A stretch of DNA of 64,000 bases from Montifringilla adamsi (lineage: Eukaryota > Chordata > Aves > Passeriformes > Passeridae). The notes below the pieces were generated by a model, which did not search any database, was not told the origin of the DNA, and saw only the letters and a list, made by a program, of their open reading frames with translations. The DNA lies in NCBI GenBank assembly GCA_017590115.1, contig JAGGNK010013559.1:1186933-1250932 (forward strand), in the 5' to 3' direction. Every line of letters begins with the position of its first letter. Position 1 is the first letter of the stretch. Shown piece after piece: positions 37,101 through 52,100 of the stretch. The translations under genes and the position numbers were made by a program.

Positions 37101-40100
37101 TGCTGCCAGCTGATGGCAGCTCCTGAAGCACCGTGCTTGGGCTGAGTCCCTCCAGTGGCCCCCGGGCCAGCCGTGGCTCGCAGCCCCCCCTGAACTCGGA
37201 GCATCAAAGCTGCATCCCGGGGCTGGGCTTGCCAGGGACCCGCCTGAGCAGTGCCAGGCTCACACCCATGGGTGTGCAGGACACCAGGCCGGGAGCAGGG
37301 CCCTATTCCAGAAGGAAAGGACCTGTCTGGAAATGGGAAATGTGTCACAGCTCTGCTCGGGGTCCCGTGTGGGATCCCAACCACCAGGGGCACCTGTGTA
37401 GTAGTCAGAGCCCATGTCACGGGGCAGGAACTGAGCCTGTGCTCTGCTATTACACCTTTGGCCTGTCCTCCCCTCCATTTGCCAGTTGCTTCTTTTTAAT
37501 CATCGTGGAAAGGTTAAGGTGGTTGAATTTGAGGTTTAATTTGGTAATAAACATTAATTTTGAACACTTGTTTTTGTTTCAAAATAGAATGACAAGCCAA
37601 AAAAATATTAAGGTTATTATGAATAAAACTTAGGTTTGGGAATCATCTCTCTAAAGATCTTTTATTGCAGTGATGGTAAGCAGGATACAATGTGTTATCG
37701 GTAGATTTTGAAACCAAATTATAGGAGGAAAATACTTCAGATTTGGACGAAATACCAGGAACCAATTATGCAAAATTTTAATTTCCATCCACAGCCAACA
37801 GAGCTTATTTTATTTTTCCAAGCTATCTAAGGCAGAGATCTCTGAATTCAAATTGCAAAGAGGAAGCACTTTGTCTCTTATCAAAGCATGAGAGAAGGAA
37901 GTTAAGAGAGCTGTCATGGCCCAGCCCTCAAATCAATGACCCTCCAGAAAGGAATGTGGTAAAGAAATTAGTATTCTCGACTATATGAAGTAATATTTTT
38001 GATGAAAGTTGAACACCAGAGCAAACCCGAGACACTGTTACCCCCCAGGTATGATCCTTCTTCAAAGAGTACCAACATTTCTTAATTCACAGAACACTGC
38101 AATAACTGCAGGAGGAGGAGACCAAAGCCCCCATCACAAGTGGGAGAGGGCAGAGGCTGAGGGCAAGCCTTGCTTTCTGCAAGGGGGCGTGGGTGGTATT
38201 TCTTGGGTGAAATTCTCAGATAATCCTGGGAAACAAACCTTCCCTACATCACAGAAAAAGAAGCAGTTCCTGCCCTGGCTGGCCTGACCTGGATGGACAA
38301 ATCTGGAGATTTGTACCTGGTTAAAAAGTGCAGTCAAACCTTCCTGAGAGCTTCAGAAAAATGTCCTTGAAAAGTAGAGTAAAAGCTCTGGTACAGCATC
38401 ACCTTAGACTGGAACGATAACCCAGGGTGGGTTAAACCCCTATTCCAATACTCCCATTTTCCCACATTAATGTATTAACCTCAGAGGGTGGGCAGGCCCT
38501 GGCACAGGGTGCCCAGAGCAGCTGTGGCTGCCCCTGGATCGCTGGAAATGCCCAAGGCCAGGCTGGATGTGGAGCCACCTGGGATGGTGGAAGGTGTCCC
38601 TGCCATGGCAGGAGGATGGAAGTGGATGGGCTTTGAGGTCCCTTACAACCCAAACCATTCTGTGATTCTGTGATTCTGTGATTCTGTTCAGTTGAGAGGA
38701 TCACATCACACCCAAAGCTCCGTCCCCACAGGTTTTGCGTCCTTGCTCAGAGGGCCAACACAAGACAAAGGATTTTGATTTTTCCTGTTGAGAGTGGGCA
38801 CTGCAAGTTCTGCCCCAATTTACTTACTGCCCCCCCCCCCACAAGAGAATAAATCAGAGAATAACATAATTTATCTTCTTGAGACAACAGCTCCAAAGAA
38901 TAAAGATCAGAAAAGCAAACCCTGCAGCAGCTCAGAGTAAGGCTAAGGATTCTATTTGAAAATGTCATCAAAATGTTTTGGGACAAACAATAACTTTTTG
39001 AGCTTCTTCTGCATGAACTGTTAATTTTTGCTTATTTTTTCCCATTCCTTCCTTGGCATAAGAATTCTGTTAGGTTTTGGCATCATAAACTGTTAAAATA
39101 ATAATAATAATAATAATAATAATTAAAAAAAAGCAGCACCACTTATTTTTCCCTGAGATATTCTTTCATCCACATCCCTATAAGTTTACTGAAAATAGTT
39201 TTAAAGTGAATGCTCAGCTTCCAGTTTAATTAATTAAAGAACAGGAGATGAAAATACCCATGAGAATAGTTATAATTTCTCAAACTCAAATGAAGCTTTC
39301 AGAAATGGAGATGTTAAACCAGAGCCAGGTACACCAGGCTGAGCTGGGACAGGGACAGGGAGAAGGGAGCAAGGTGGAGCCCATGGCTGTCCAACTTTCC
39401 ATCCCACTTTGCTCCTGAGCTCCTCAGTCTGACTCACAAAGGAGTTTGGTTCGTGATGGTGACTCAGGATTTGGGGAAACCATGAATGCTGCTGGATTTG
39501 CTCTGTGGCTGTTTAGCAATACCCAGGAAAGGCCTTTTTTCCCCTAGGGATGTCCATGGGTATGAGGAGTGCAGCACGGGTGCTTGGTGGAGGTTTTTGA
39601 GTGCTTGGATCCATCCAAGGAGTTTGTTAGCACTCCTGGATGGCTTCTGGCTGTGGACATGCTGCAGCCTCGTGTGTGCACAGCTCTGCACCTGCACATC
39701 TCGCTGCCAGTGAGAGGTCACCTGTGCAGGGCTCAGGTAACCCCAGCTCTGCTGCTCCTCAGCTCTGCAGGGGCTGCCTGGTGACCTCCTGGCGAGGTGT
39801 GGTGTGTGGCAGCTGACCACCAGACACTCTCTGGGGTCACTTTCTGGGGTGTTGGGGAGCTCCAGTGGTTACTGTCAGTCTGCTCCAGAGTGTGGAGATT
39901 AGAGCTCAGATTCCTCAGTGGAGCAAAAGGGAGACTTTCTGCTGGTACAGTGAGCTGGACCTGAGAAGCCTCAGAATCAGCAGCCTGCTTGGACCACAGC
40001 ACCTCTCTGGAGCCAGGTGAGTTAAAATTAGGAACAAGGAAGTGCCCAGGTGAAGGCATTTCACGTGCAGCACGATGGGCAGGGCTCCTTATTGCCTTTG

Positions 40101-43100
40101 TAGCACTGCTGAGGGGACCTGGGCTCAGTGACAGCTGCATTCCTGGCACCAAGGGATGGTTAATTGCTCCTCAGGGAGCTGCTGGATCTTTCTGCAATAG
40201 ATGTGCATTCTTTCTAATAAAAGCTGTGCATGTGGGGATTGCTAATTGCTATGGCTTTCAGACAGCTCTCTACTCTCTTCTGGAAGCAGAAAAGCTGAAG
40301 TTCTTGGCACAGAGTTGTTAGTAATTATGTCAATTATACTAAACAAAAACCAACCCAACAGTTCTCTCCTTTCTTCAGTGTGTGACTCTGGCTCCGTAAG
40401 TGTTTTGTGTTATGATTTATACCTGAGGTAATTGGGCTGATTAGTGGGTAAATGAGACAGCACAGGCCAGGGCTGGCTCCTCACCTTCTACGGAGATGTT
40501 TTAATCTTTATTTCACCAAATCACTCAGTTGGTTTTCCTTGCAAGCTTTAACCCTTTGCTTGCTTGCAGCAGAAGATGCCTCTTTGACAGAGCTGCTGGA
40601 CGGCTCAGGAGAGGGGCTCATCCCACGCCTGCTGTGGAGCAGTGCTACAGGTCTGGAGAGAGGATCACACGCAGGGACTCCACATGTCAGCACGGCCAAG
40701 ACTTCCAAATGACTTCATGGGCTCAAGCAAGGCTCTGCAGAGAGCTGGCCTGTCTGTTGCATGCAGAAGGAGGTGATTTTAAGTGGGACACTCAAGAACA
40801 ACAGCTTATGAAAACCAGCAGCTGCTGAAAGTCTCAGTTTCTGGCTTTAGAGCTGCATCTGCTGCTGAGAGTTACAGGGTGTTTATATGACTTCAACATA
40901 ACACTGACTCAAGTCCTAAAAGTGCCTACAGTCACCTCAGACTTGGGGACTACAGGGGTAGTGAGAGATGGAGCTGCCTGGAAGGACATCCAAAGTCCAC
41001 TGCTCTGAGGCAGCTTTTTCCCTGAGCAGATGTTCACATCTGTGCAGAGCCAGGGTGAGAGGACCAGGTCAGCTCCAAATGTGTGTGCCTCGTCTTGCCA
41101 GTTGCTTTCTTTGCTGCTGCTGTGGAGTGACAGCTCTGGGGAGGTAGAGGAACCATGTGGGATGGAAAATGGAAGTGTTTCCTTGGGCAGGACATTTTCA
41201 GGTCTGCTTCATACTGAGTTCCAGGGCTAAGGGACTAACATGCCTTGGAAGAGGCCCTTCATTGCTTGAATGTTGTCTGTGTTTGAGAAATGCTTGTGGA
41301 GAAATCAACTGCCTTCTTGTCAGGAGCAGTCCAGAGTGGATGGTGGCATCAGGAACACTTCTAGAAGGAACCAGGCAAATAGGGAAGTCCTTTTCTAAGG
41401 AGAAAGGGTCAAGAGTGGGAGATTCCTCCTTTCCAATGAGCAGAAGTCAAGCCAATGCCACCAGTGCAGCCACTGGGGAGGAATGGCCAGGGGTGGGGTC
41501 TGTGCAGTCCTCAGAGCAGTGAGTTGTGAGGTTTGTGTTAATCCTGAGCTGATCTGACATCTTGTGTTTTCTGTGTCACAGACCCAGCAGTTTCTGAGAG
41601 CTGTCTTTTCCCAAGAAATGCTTCCAGAGTGTTTCAGAGGATGTACAAGTGTGTTTCTGAGCTTTTGATAACATAACTGGCAGAATAACCAGAATAACCA
41701 GGGGATAACCAGAACCAGTCTCTCTGTTCCTTAACAGATGTGGTGCAAATGCCTCAGCCTATGACTGGCAGAAGCAAATTTACCCATCTCTTACCATTTC
41801 CTTCTGGCTGTGAAGCATTTACAGGGGGAGCTGCAGCCTGGAAACCAACAGAAATGCTCAATACCATGCTGTCAGGACACGTCCCAAATTTTGCTGCTGT
41901 TTTTCCCTTCCTCACACACATCAGAGCCAGTGAGAGCTGTCTGTCTGCATGTCTTAGCCCACTCGTGTCAGTAACTGTCCTGCAGCACAGTCTGGGGTGT
42001 TCCCCACAGCACAGTCACCACAGGGCACTGGGACCTCAAACTGCAGCCCATCTTCACAGCATTTTTTGCAACACATTGTGCTATTATCTCCCTTGATAAA
42101 GCTGGAGGAGATTTGCCACTGAAGGTCATACACAGCACTGAGTGGTGCAGGGCTGGGCTGTGCTCTCTCTCCAGACCAGGGAGCTTCTCTGTGGTTCCCT
42201 GTCCACAGCAGAACACAGGACACAAAGAAAGGAATCCTGGGGGGAGAGCTGTGGCCACTGAAGGTGTGAGGGCTGAGGCAGCAGCATGGTGAGGAAGCAC
42301 TGGCAGCCCACCCCTGCCACCCCAGCCCAGGGACACCAGAGAGGAGCTCCTGTCTCCCTGGCCTCAGTGCACACGTGTGTCAGCTGAACAGAGCTGAGCT
42401 CACCAGAAATGTCTAATTGGTGCCTTCAGGCAGTCGTGTCTCTCTTCCTGTCTGAGTTTATCTTGAAAGGCTCGATTGAGTTACCTCCTCTCCCACAATA
42501 GGATCTAAGTTCCTTGTAGTAACATAAGAAGGAGATGATGTCATTGCAGCTCCACTTCTCCGATAACTTACTAATGACTGGGGCCAACACCTCAGCTCCT
42601 TTCTCAGGCAGAGCTGCCAGGCTGAGTCAGTAGCTGGCTGCTGAGCTCCAGGAGCTGCTGGGCACGGAGCTGAGGGCACGGCGAGGGAGGGCAGCTCTGG
42701 GGGCACCCTGCCCGAGGCCACTCTGTCCCACTGCCACGCTGCCAGCTCCACACGTGCTGCTCCTTGTGCCCTGCCCAGCACTTCTGGGGCCTGACACAGA
42801 GAGGCAGCAGGCCCTGGGTCCCTGAGCTGCCCAAGGAACCAGGGGAGGAGCAGGGTTCTTCTACCAACCGATACCAGCTGGGACAGGACAAAGGCAGCCA
42901 GGGACTGCAGTACTCACCTGGAAAGGGGAAAGCTGGGTTAAACGTCTGCCTGCCTCTTGTGTCTTTGCTGCCATAATGAACTGTAGATTCAGTGGGGAAA
43001 TGGAGCTGTGGGAGTGGTCCCAGAGGAGGCTGTGCTGGGGACTGGAGCCCTTCTGTTCTGGAAACAGGCTGAGAGAACTGGCCCTGGTCAGCCTGGAGAA

Positions 43101-46100
43101 GAAAAAGCTCTGGGGAAACCTCAGAGCTCCTTCTTGTACCCTAAGAAGGCCTATAAGCAAGATGGGGACAGACTTTTTAGTAGGGTCTGGAGCAATAGGA
43201 CAAGGGGAGATTTAGACTAGATATAAAGAAGATTTTTTTTACATTAAGATGGTGAAACACTATCACAGGCTGCTCAGAAAAGTGTCCCTTCCCTGAAAGC
43301 ATTCAGGGTTGGATGGGGCTCTGAGCAGCAGGGTGGAGTTGAAGATGTCCCTGCTCTTTGCAGGGGATTGGACTAGATGACCTTTAAAGGTCACTTTCAA
43401 CCCAAAGCACTCTATGATTCTGTGAATGACACATTATTGCCATGTAGGCCAGCTCCTACACCTCACATCTCTGCTGTGCCACAGAAAGGCTCACAGCCCT
43501 CAAGCAAGACTCACAAGTGGTGCCTGGCTCCATTTCCAGCTGGAAACTTGTGAAAACCATCCCAGGCAGTGAATGGAGGTTCAAGACACAAACATGTTTG
43601 CAGTTGGCTGTGGAACAGGACCCGGTGAGAACGTTTGCAGGGCTCTGTTTGGACTGCAATGAGTCTTCCCTCCTGACTCAATGGGGCATGTTTCTGTGGG
43701 AAGCTCTCCATGAGGGATGCTCAGGAAATGAAATCAGGGCAATACCTAGACTCCACACAAAGTGTCTTTGGTGTAGACAAGAGGGCTTTGTTATCCTCAG
43801 TTGCAAACACCTCCAAAACCCCTCAGGTCAGAACGGTGCAAGAAGGATTGCCAAAATCTCTGTGCAGCTATAGAAACTGCTGAAAGCTGGGCAGCTGTGC
43901 CAGCTCCCCAACCAGCCTCTCCCTGGGCCCTGGCATTGCCCCCTTGGCCACGGTGCCAGGCACAGGGAAATGGAGAAGGTTCAGGAAGCAGCTGGAGGCT
44001 GAGCAGAGTGGCTCAAAGCTCACCAAGCAGCAGGGCCTGGGTATCTGCTGGGAGCCATGATGTTTGTCAGGCCTGGGGCAGCTGGAAAAGAAAGGGAGGG
44101 CAGCCCTCGGGACAGAAGGAACAGGACATGCTGTGCTCTGGGGAGAGGGGCTCCGAACAGATCTGGGCACACTTGATGCTGGGTCCAGCTCTGGGGCCCT
44201 CACAAAGGAACACACAGGTCTGTTCATGTGGGTCCAGAGGAGCCCACGGAGATGATCCAAGGGCTGGAGCCCCTCTGCTCTGGAGCCAGGCTGGGAGAGC
44301 TGGGGGTGCTCACCTGGACAAGAGAAGGCTCCAGGGGACCTCAGAGCCCCTTCCAGTGCCTAAAGGGCTCCAGGAGAGCAGGAGAGGGACTTGGGACAAA
44401 GGATGGAGGGACAGGACACAGGGAATGGCTTCCCACTGGCAAAGGGCAGGGTTAGATGGGATATTGGGAAGGAATTCTTGGCTGTGAGCGTGGTGAGGCC
44501 CTGGCACAGGGTGCCCAGAGCTGTGGCTGCCCCTGGATCCCTGGTAGTGTCCAAGGCCAGGCTGGATGGGGCTTGGAGCAACCTGGGACAGTGGAAGGTG
44601 TCCCTGCCATGGCAGGGGGTGGAACCTTAAGGGAGTTGAGCCTTAAGGTTTCTTTATACACAAACCGTTCCAGGATTCCATCATTCTGTGATAGATGTTG
44701 CCATTTAAATATGTCCATTCCTTGCTCATCTATCTCCAGTTTGCCTGAAGCTCCTCTCTGGCTCATCAGGAGTGGATGAACCATAACTCCTTACATACAT
44801 GTGAGTTTATACACCAATGCTTGAACACCTGGGACCCATCTTCCTTTGGCACTGACATGTCTATTGTGTGGAGCAACTGTTGTCTCTCATTTCTACTGAG
44901 CCATCACCAGGGACACACAGCATGGCCCGGGTGCTCATGTGGGTGAATGAGCTCAGGTTCATGACATTACATGGGTTTTGCCATGACAAAGGCTAATGGA
45001 AACACATTGGAACCTTCTTCATGACTTTATGAGTCAGGAGTATGGATGTGAGCTGTGATTGTTGTTTCTTCAGTGCTCACAATGTGCCCAGGACACACAC
45101 TGAGGGCAGCCAAGGCACTTCCTGAAAGCCCTTCCAGCCTGGGATGGGAAGTAACAGTGTGTTTGAGTAGCGTATGGAGCTGGAGTCAAGTTTCAGTGTT
45201 TGTCAGTCTCTTCTGAGGGACCTCTCCTTATTGAAAGGTGGGTTCTGCAGTCACTGCAGTGTGGGCAGAGAAAGGGGGGAACAATCTGGGGAGATACGTG
45301 ACCACCCTGCTGCATTGCCACAGTCAACACAGAGAAGTTTGGAGGTGACTACAGTACCTGGTGGGCACAGCCAGGCAGGAATAGCCACTGCCAAGCTGCT
45401 GGACAAGCACAGCTCCAAACAGCCCCTGTGCTGGGACCTCTTCATTGGCAGCACAAGTGGGAATTCTGGAGGTGCTGGGGCGTGGCAAGGGAGTCCCTCA
45501 CCGTCACCCCCTTCCAAGTGCTGCCAACCACCAGCTCAGTGAATGGGGAAATTGGAAAGTGAAGTCTCAAGAGAGAAGCTGATATTGTGGACATGCTGGC
45601 CCAACTCAAGGTCATAGGGACCTGAATGACCTACTCTCTGCACATTCCAGGAAAGGATTTCAAAAGAAAGGAAGCTGCTGCTTCTTACACATCATGAGAA
45701 CAGATGAGGCAGCTAATGCAGCTGGGGCAGTTTCTCTGTCTTGTATCTTCTTACACCATCCTTGGAGGAGATACCAGCAGACAGCTTTTTTCTATATTAT
45801 TTTCCAGTTCTTGACTGAAGTTTGCTAAACTTTTAGCTGTTAGTCTGGTAAACCACACAACACTCTTGTCTTCCTGGGAGAGGAATCCTGGAATCCTTCA
45901 CAGCATTGACACTTAGAAGCATGGGATACATGGACATTGCCTTTATATAAGCTTCACAGCAACTCATTGCTGAAAAACAGCAAGTAATGAATGAAAAACA
46001 AATGCAGCAAGGATTTGTTGTGGCACTGCTAAAGTGAACTGCTCCTTGAGGACGATACATTCAACAGCTTGTGTGTGGTCATTAAATCTTCCTCTTAAAA

Positions 46101-49100
46101 ATGCCATTGAGACCATTGTACTGGGATAACCACATTGCATTTCATGGGTTTTTACTGCTAAGCAGAAAAGACTCTAATCTGACCAGCTGAGTTCCTCCTA
46201 CTGACAGGAAAAAATCCATGTCTGCGATGTACCACCAGCCATGCCTCCTTTCTGACTTGCTCTGAGAACAGCAGTTGCAAATTCAAATCCCTCCAGCTCT
46301 GGAGTGTAGAGAAATTCCTCCCTGGTTAGAGGGTAAGCTTCTCCTTGCATTTGTATTTTTGGGCAAGATGATCTCTGATAGATTTCCCTGAGGGCTACAC
46401 AAATGTGGCTGGGCCATGTTCAGGGGGCTGTGGGGAGCAGAGATGCTCAGCCCAGCTGTGGTACCCCTGCTCTGATGGGGTGTGTCAGCTTGGGGGCCTG
46501 ACTTTGCTGGATAAAAGTGAGGGGTGGGGACAGGGACATTTTTCTTTTGCCTTCCAAGTGTAGGAAAACCACATCTCACCCAGCCTTATTCACACAGAAC
46601 TTGAAACCAGTTATAGGGTCTTTCTATAGCCAGAAGAGAAAACCAGGTTCCTCCAGAGAGTGATTCATCCCCCAGAGAGGGCTCTGAGATAACAGAGATG
46701 ATTCACCCTCTGCAGATGCTGATCATTTTCCACTGCTCCTGGGGTGAGGTAATATCTAGACAGCCACGGTCAGGGGAGACAAATCCACCTGGTTTGCCTG
46801 AGGGAGACGTGGGCACAGCAGAAACTTATCCAAAGTGAAGGAAGGTTGTGTTGTGAGGCTGTGGTGGTGACTCAGAAGAATTTGATCTCCTTCTTGGCAG
46901 TATTTTAGGATCCTCCATGTGACCATGAGGGAAGGATCCAGCACCCCGGTCACAGCAGAGGCACAAAGACACCAGTCCCCTGGCCCCAGACACTCAACAC
47001 TCCAGCTACAAACCCAGGGTACTTTGTGGCTGTGCCAAACATCACGGTGGCTGTGGTGGCACAAACACCACAGTCACCTGTGGGCTGCAGGGAAGCTGCT
47101 TCTTGGGTCCTAACAAGAGCACAGTGACCAAGATACAGGTTTTGCCCCAGTAAGAGAGGGATGCATGTTCTGCCAAGTGGTTTTACCAACTTTGGCTTTT
47201 GAAAGTACATTGCTGCTCATCATTGCAGCAAAAATGGGTTTCAGAGGTACTGGGGAGCACACTCTGAACAGCATGGGGAGATGAGCTGAATGGCAAAGCA
47301 AGCTGCTGGAACAGGAAATAAGGTCCAGCCATGCACTTTGTTTCCTAGTCAGGGATACTCCTGAACCCAGACCTGGGATTTGGACTGGGCCCATATAAAC
47401 AGAGGAATGAGTCCAAAATCTGAGTGTTGAACTGCATTTGTATTCTAATGAACCTTTTTCTCCTCAAACCTTGTCTGACCTTGCTAAGCTATTGTTGCTA
47501 GTCCTGGTGACAAACACGGAGCTCCAGTGGCAGCTCAGACTGGCTGGAGGGAAGAGCTAGGGCACGGCGGGTTGGAGGACAGCCCGAGGTATACAGAACC
47601 AGAAGAATGTTACCAAAGTCTGTGCCAAAAAGCAGTAATTCCTTGGAGTTTGCTTTATCGTTGATGAACCAAATTATGAGAAGTGGCCTCAGGAGAAGAC
47701 ATCAGTCCCTTCCAGGGACATAGCTCACCTGAAACAAAATTGTATAATCTCTTCCCTGTCTGTGCACTGGCTCAACTGCACAAGCCACAGGGGCCACTGT
47801 GCCATTTTCAGGTGACTCCCAGGCTGTGCAAGCTATACCTGAGAGGCAGCATCATGGCAGTGCAGCCAGAGAGGCTCCTGCTTCCACACAGCTTCGAGGA
47901 GCACTAGCAGCAACCAAACTTCAGCAAAGACTCACCACACCATGGCTACATCAGTGCCTGAAAATTAACTTCAGTACATCCAGATGTGTGGCACATCTGC
48001 CTGCAGTGGCCACTTGAATGTGGTAAACGTCTGCGCTTGGACCCTCCCAGCCTATCTCCTTTGTAGAAATACAATTAAAGCCTGAAGAGCCAAAATGGAG
48101 ATCAGGCTTGTGAAAACAGAAGTGGGGACAAAACTCCCCTGACTCAGTTGTGCTGCTGTCCAGAGCTGGCTGCTGGGAAGAGGGGCCTCAGGGAAAAGGG
48201 GATTTCAGAGCTGGGATAGGAAGGTTTTGAGCAGCCTGTGTCCTCACAAGTGGAAGGACAGCATGCTACTGACACTGTGATACCCAGCCTGGGCTCCTTT
48301 TCCTGCTGCAGGAATGCTTTCATAAGAGGGGAAATCCAAGGTCCTGTGTGCTCAGCAGCAGCAATCACCAGGGAAACATTTGCAGTCACTTTGCTTCAGC
48401 CCATCTTCATACACTCCATCAGAGCTCCCTCACTGCTCTTCTCTGGCCTCCTTTTGTGCTCCAGAAAGATTCTGAAGCGAATAAATCAGAGCTGAGGTGG
48501 TCTTGCCACAAGACAGCTCCTATGCCAGCAGGCTGTTAGTCACTGCTGTGCTGTACTGACTTTACAGGTATCACTTCGTCTGTAGCTTTTATCCTCTAAG
48601 CAACCCATGGAAACAGCACCTTCCCAAAACCTCACAGCATCACGTGTGATTTATAGAGAAGAATATTGCTGTGAACAGCAAACTGTCAAATCTCAAACAG
48701 ATCAAAGAAGTGAAATGAGGAATGAACAGACTGAGCTCTTCAGGCCATGTTGATTCCAAAGGAATTTTTTTCTTCCTTCTGTCATAAGAATTTATATGCT
48801 TGTGAGAATCTGATCTGGTGGGAAAAGCCTTCCTCCTTTGTCTACATCAAAGTCCACATGTTCTCAAATTGCTATAAGTCATTTTTTGCATTTTAATCTC
48901 TGGCCATATGTATGAAAATAATTACCTGCCTTAAGGGACAGGGAGGAAGCAGCCCTTATTGCATTTCCACAGGAGTCCAAATGGTGGCAAACTAATGGGA
49001 TGGAGGAAGTGGATTGTTTTAGTTAGAGGTACAATTAACCTGTGTACAGGGAGTTACATGTCAGGCTGATTTAGCACTTATTGATTCTGGGTCAAGTACA

Positions 49101-52100
49101 GCTGGAGTGAAATCAGAATATAATGGGAAATTACAGCTTTAGCAAACAGGAAGATCATTTCAGTATTTTTAAGACCAACATTTATGGCACAGTTTCTCCT
49201 CCAGATTGCACCCCCTTAGCTTGTGAAGGCTGGATGAGCAGAGGACAGCACTGCTGTCACACAAGGGTCGCAGACAAGAACGTGCCCTTGGTGAGGATGG
49301 TGCTGCTGGGACCAGAGTGCTCCTCAGGGAGCCCGTGGCTGATTTCAGCTGGGAACAGCAGGTTTGTGGCACAGTGGCAGGAGAATTCTGCAAATATTCC
49401 AGAGGGATGCAAGAGTGTGATGGAGAAAGGGGAAATAAATGAGGGCAAGGCCAGGATCACAGGGAATGGGGCTGCTGCATACTGGTACTGACAGTGGCTG
49501 CATTAGCCACAAGGCAGCAGAGCGTGGTTGGCTGCAAGGACTGGCACACGCTGGCAGGGAGGGAAGCAGTTACTTTTCTGCACACAGGAGGAGTTGCCAA
49601 GAGACAGAAGGTGGATGGAGACACAGTCACAGGTTGTTTTCTTGGATGCCATCAAGCCCAACAGCAAGAGTCAATCCTTGTGGGATACAGAGCTAGGGAA
49701 TGAATCACAAGGCTTGCACCCAAGGGTTTGCCAGCAGAATGGAGCATCTTGCCAGGGACATGAGAGAAAACCCAAAGTGCAGTGTGGAAAGGAGGTAAGG
49801 GGAGCTCGATCTCATGGTGCAGGATCATGAGGCTTTAACTCTTCTGCCTGGCACTAAATCCTCCCTACCACCACCAGGCTAATATAGACAACCCTCACCC
49901 TGAAGAGCCAGACACATGCTAAGCACCTTCCCAAAATGCTGATCTGCAAGAAACTCCCAAAAAAGCTTTCCATAGGCATTTGAAAAAGAAAAACCAGAAG
50001 TTTACCTTGATCTCTTAATCCACCAGGTTTCTTTTCTCTCTGCTTTCTCTACCTCGACAAGCTTGGTAATTATAATTTATAGCACCTGCTCACTTTGAAA
50101 TACCTTGGACTCTTTCTGCCTGGCAAAGGAACAGACACAGTGCCCATCTGCTTTAGGTAAGTGCTCACAAACCACAAAGTCGTTAATTAGACTGACACAC
50201 GACTCTTCCAGAATGCACATGGTATGTTGTTACTGCACCTACAAACCACCGGCAGCCAGACTCTGCCAGGGCATCACAACTGCATCTGAGCATTATGTAA
50301 GGCCTTGGCAGCCCTTGCAGGGCTCAGAGCATTGCCATCAGGTGTGCGTGTTCTTTCTAATCCTCCCCACCGGCCTTCCCAACATGCTTCCCAGATAAAT
50401 CAAACCTGCTGGGAAGCAGCTCCCTCATACTTGGTAGGAGGCTCGGCCTCCAGAGCTTGGACTTTTCTTTTGAAATCCAAATTCCTCTTTGTATTTATCT
50501 AGAGAAAGCTGCCAAGGTGTCCTTCCTGACAGCTGGGGCTCCAGACAGTGATGTCTCCACATCCTGTAGCTGACAGGGCAGGTCTGGTTCTGGCCTGGGC
50601 ATGGCTGCAGCTTTGCAGGACCTGGTGAGGGGTTTTTGTAAGCACAGGGGTGTCTGATGTGCATGGGGCTGTCTGGGGGGGTGTGACACTTGCCCCCTCG
50701 GGCTGGCTGACATGGATACTGGCTGGGGAAAGCCAAACCCTTTCAGGAGGGATGGTGCAGGCCACAGGAGGTCCCTGATGACCAATGGTCGGTGACACCC
50801 AGTGGTCCAACCTGGAGCAGCCAAGCTTTGGTCAGCACATGGCCTGATGGGCAATGGGCATCCTAGACCTACCAATGCCCTTTTGGCACAGAGTTACGTG
50901 GGATGAATGGAAACCTCCTCCTGGCTGGCTGGGATTCACAGCACCTGTGGAAGAGTTTGCAGGAGGAAGCCTTCATACCATGTTTGAAATGTTATTTTCC
51001 AGAACTCAGAGCTGCATCTTCCTTGGTTAGGAAGGACATGGGGAGATCCCACAGGGCAATGGGAATGTCCAAGAAGGAATCCAAAGGGAAACACTCTGAC
51101 TCTCCCATCTCATTGAAACTTGCCTGAACCATTTTTTTCTGGCCAGCGTGCCTCATCTAGAGTACTTAAAATTAGTGTTCTGCCACTGCTGGTTCCACAG
51201 CATATCTTTTGTGGGGGACACCACCCCTGCCATGAAAAATTCTGTACACCTGAAGTTCATGGGTTGGCAGCTTTGAGAAAGCTCCTTACCTGCAGGCAGG
51301 TCCCCATCAGAAGGCAAGAAGAGGGGGAGAAGCAGAGCAGTGTAAGCTTGGTCTTTGTGACATCTGTGTTTCTCCTTTATCTGGTCTTTTAGAGCCAGAT
51401 GTGAGCAGGACCCAGGTACAGAGAGCTTCTGGTACAGAGGGAAGCTGGAGCCCTGTGTTCAGGCTGCCACAAAGTCAGAGGTGAAAGGCAGGGGGGTGCA
51501 TGTGCAATGCAAGAGGGCCCCAGGCTTTCCTGGGGTCGAGGCACTCTGGAGCAGAGAGCTCATGCTCTGACTGTGCCCCCAGCTCTGATCACTCTGGACA
51601 GGGCACTCCTACTTCAACCTGCATCAGCACCTGATAAAAATGAGGAATGGCTTTCCTTCTGCCCTCTGAGTGACAGCATTTATTGAAGTTTCTTCCTGCC
51701 TGGCCTCCCTCTCCTTGAGCACGTGGGTAAAGCTGATGTTCTGCTGTCAGGGACTCCCAGACTCCTGCAGATTTCCAGCTGGTTCCTCATCTCAGTGCAT
51801 GCACCCTGCAGAGCCTGCAGGAGCTGCCTGCACTGCCCAGCACTCTCAGCCAGCAAGCAGAGGGACCTCAGGACAGGTCTGGATACTCCTCCTACCTGGG
51901 AGCCAGGCTTGGACTGCAGCAGTGCCACAAAGGGACCCTGCAGCTCAATTCCAAAGCCTGGGTGATGTGTCCTGTCTCATCCTCTCTAAATGCCAGAAGC
52001 CCAGACAGCTGCCACATTTGGAGACAACTGGAGTTCATTGACACAGTTTTTTGCTACATTTCAAATCTACCTTTGTGCTGTGCAGGCAGTGAATGCCAAC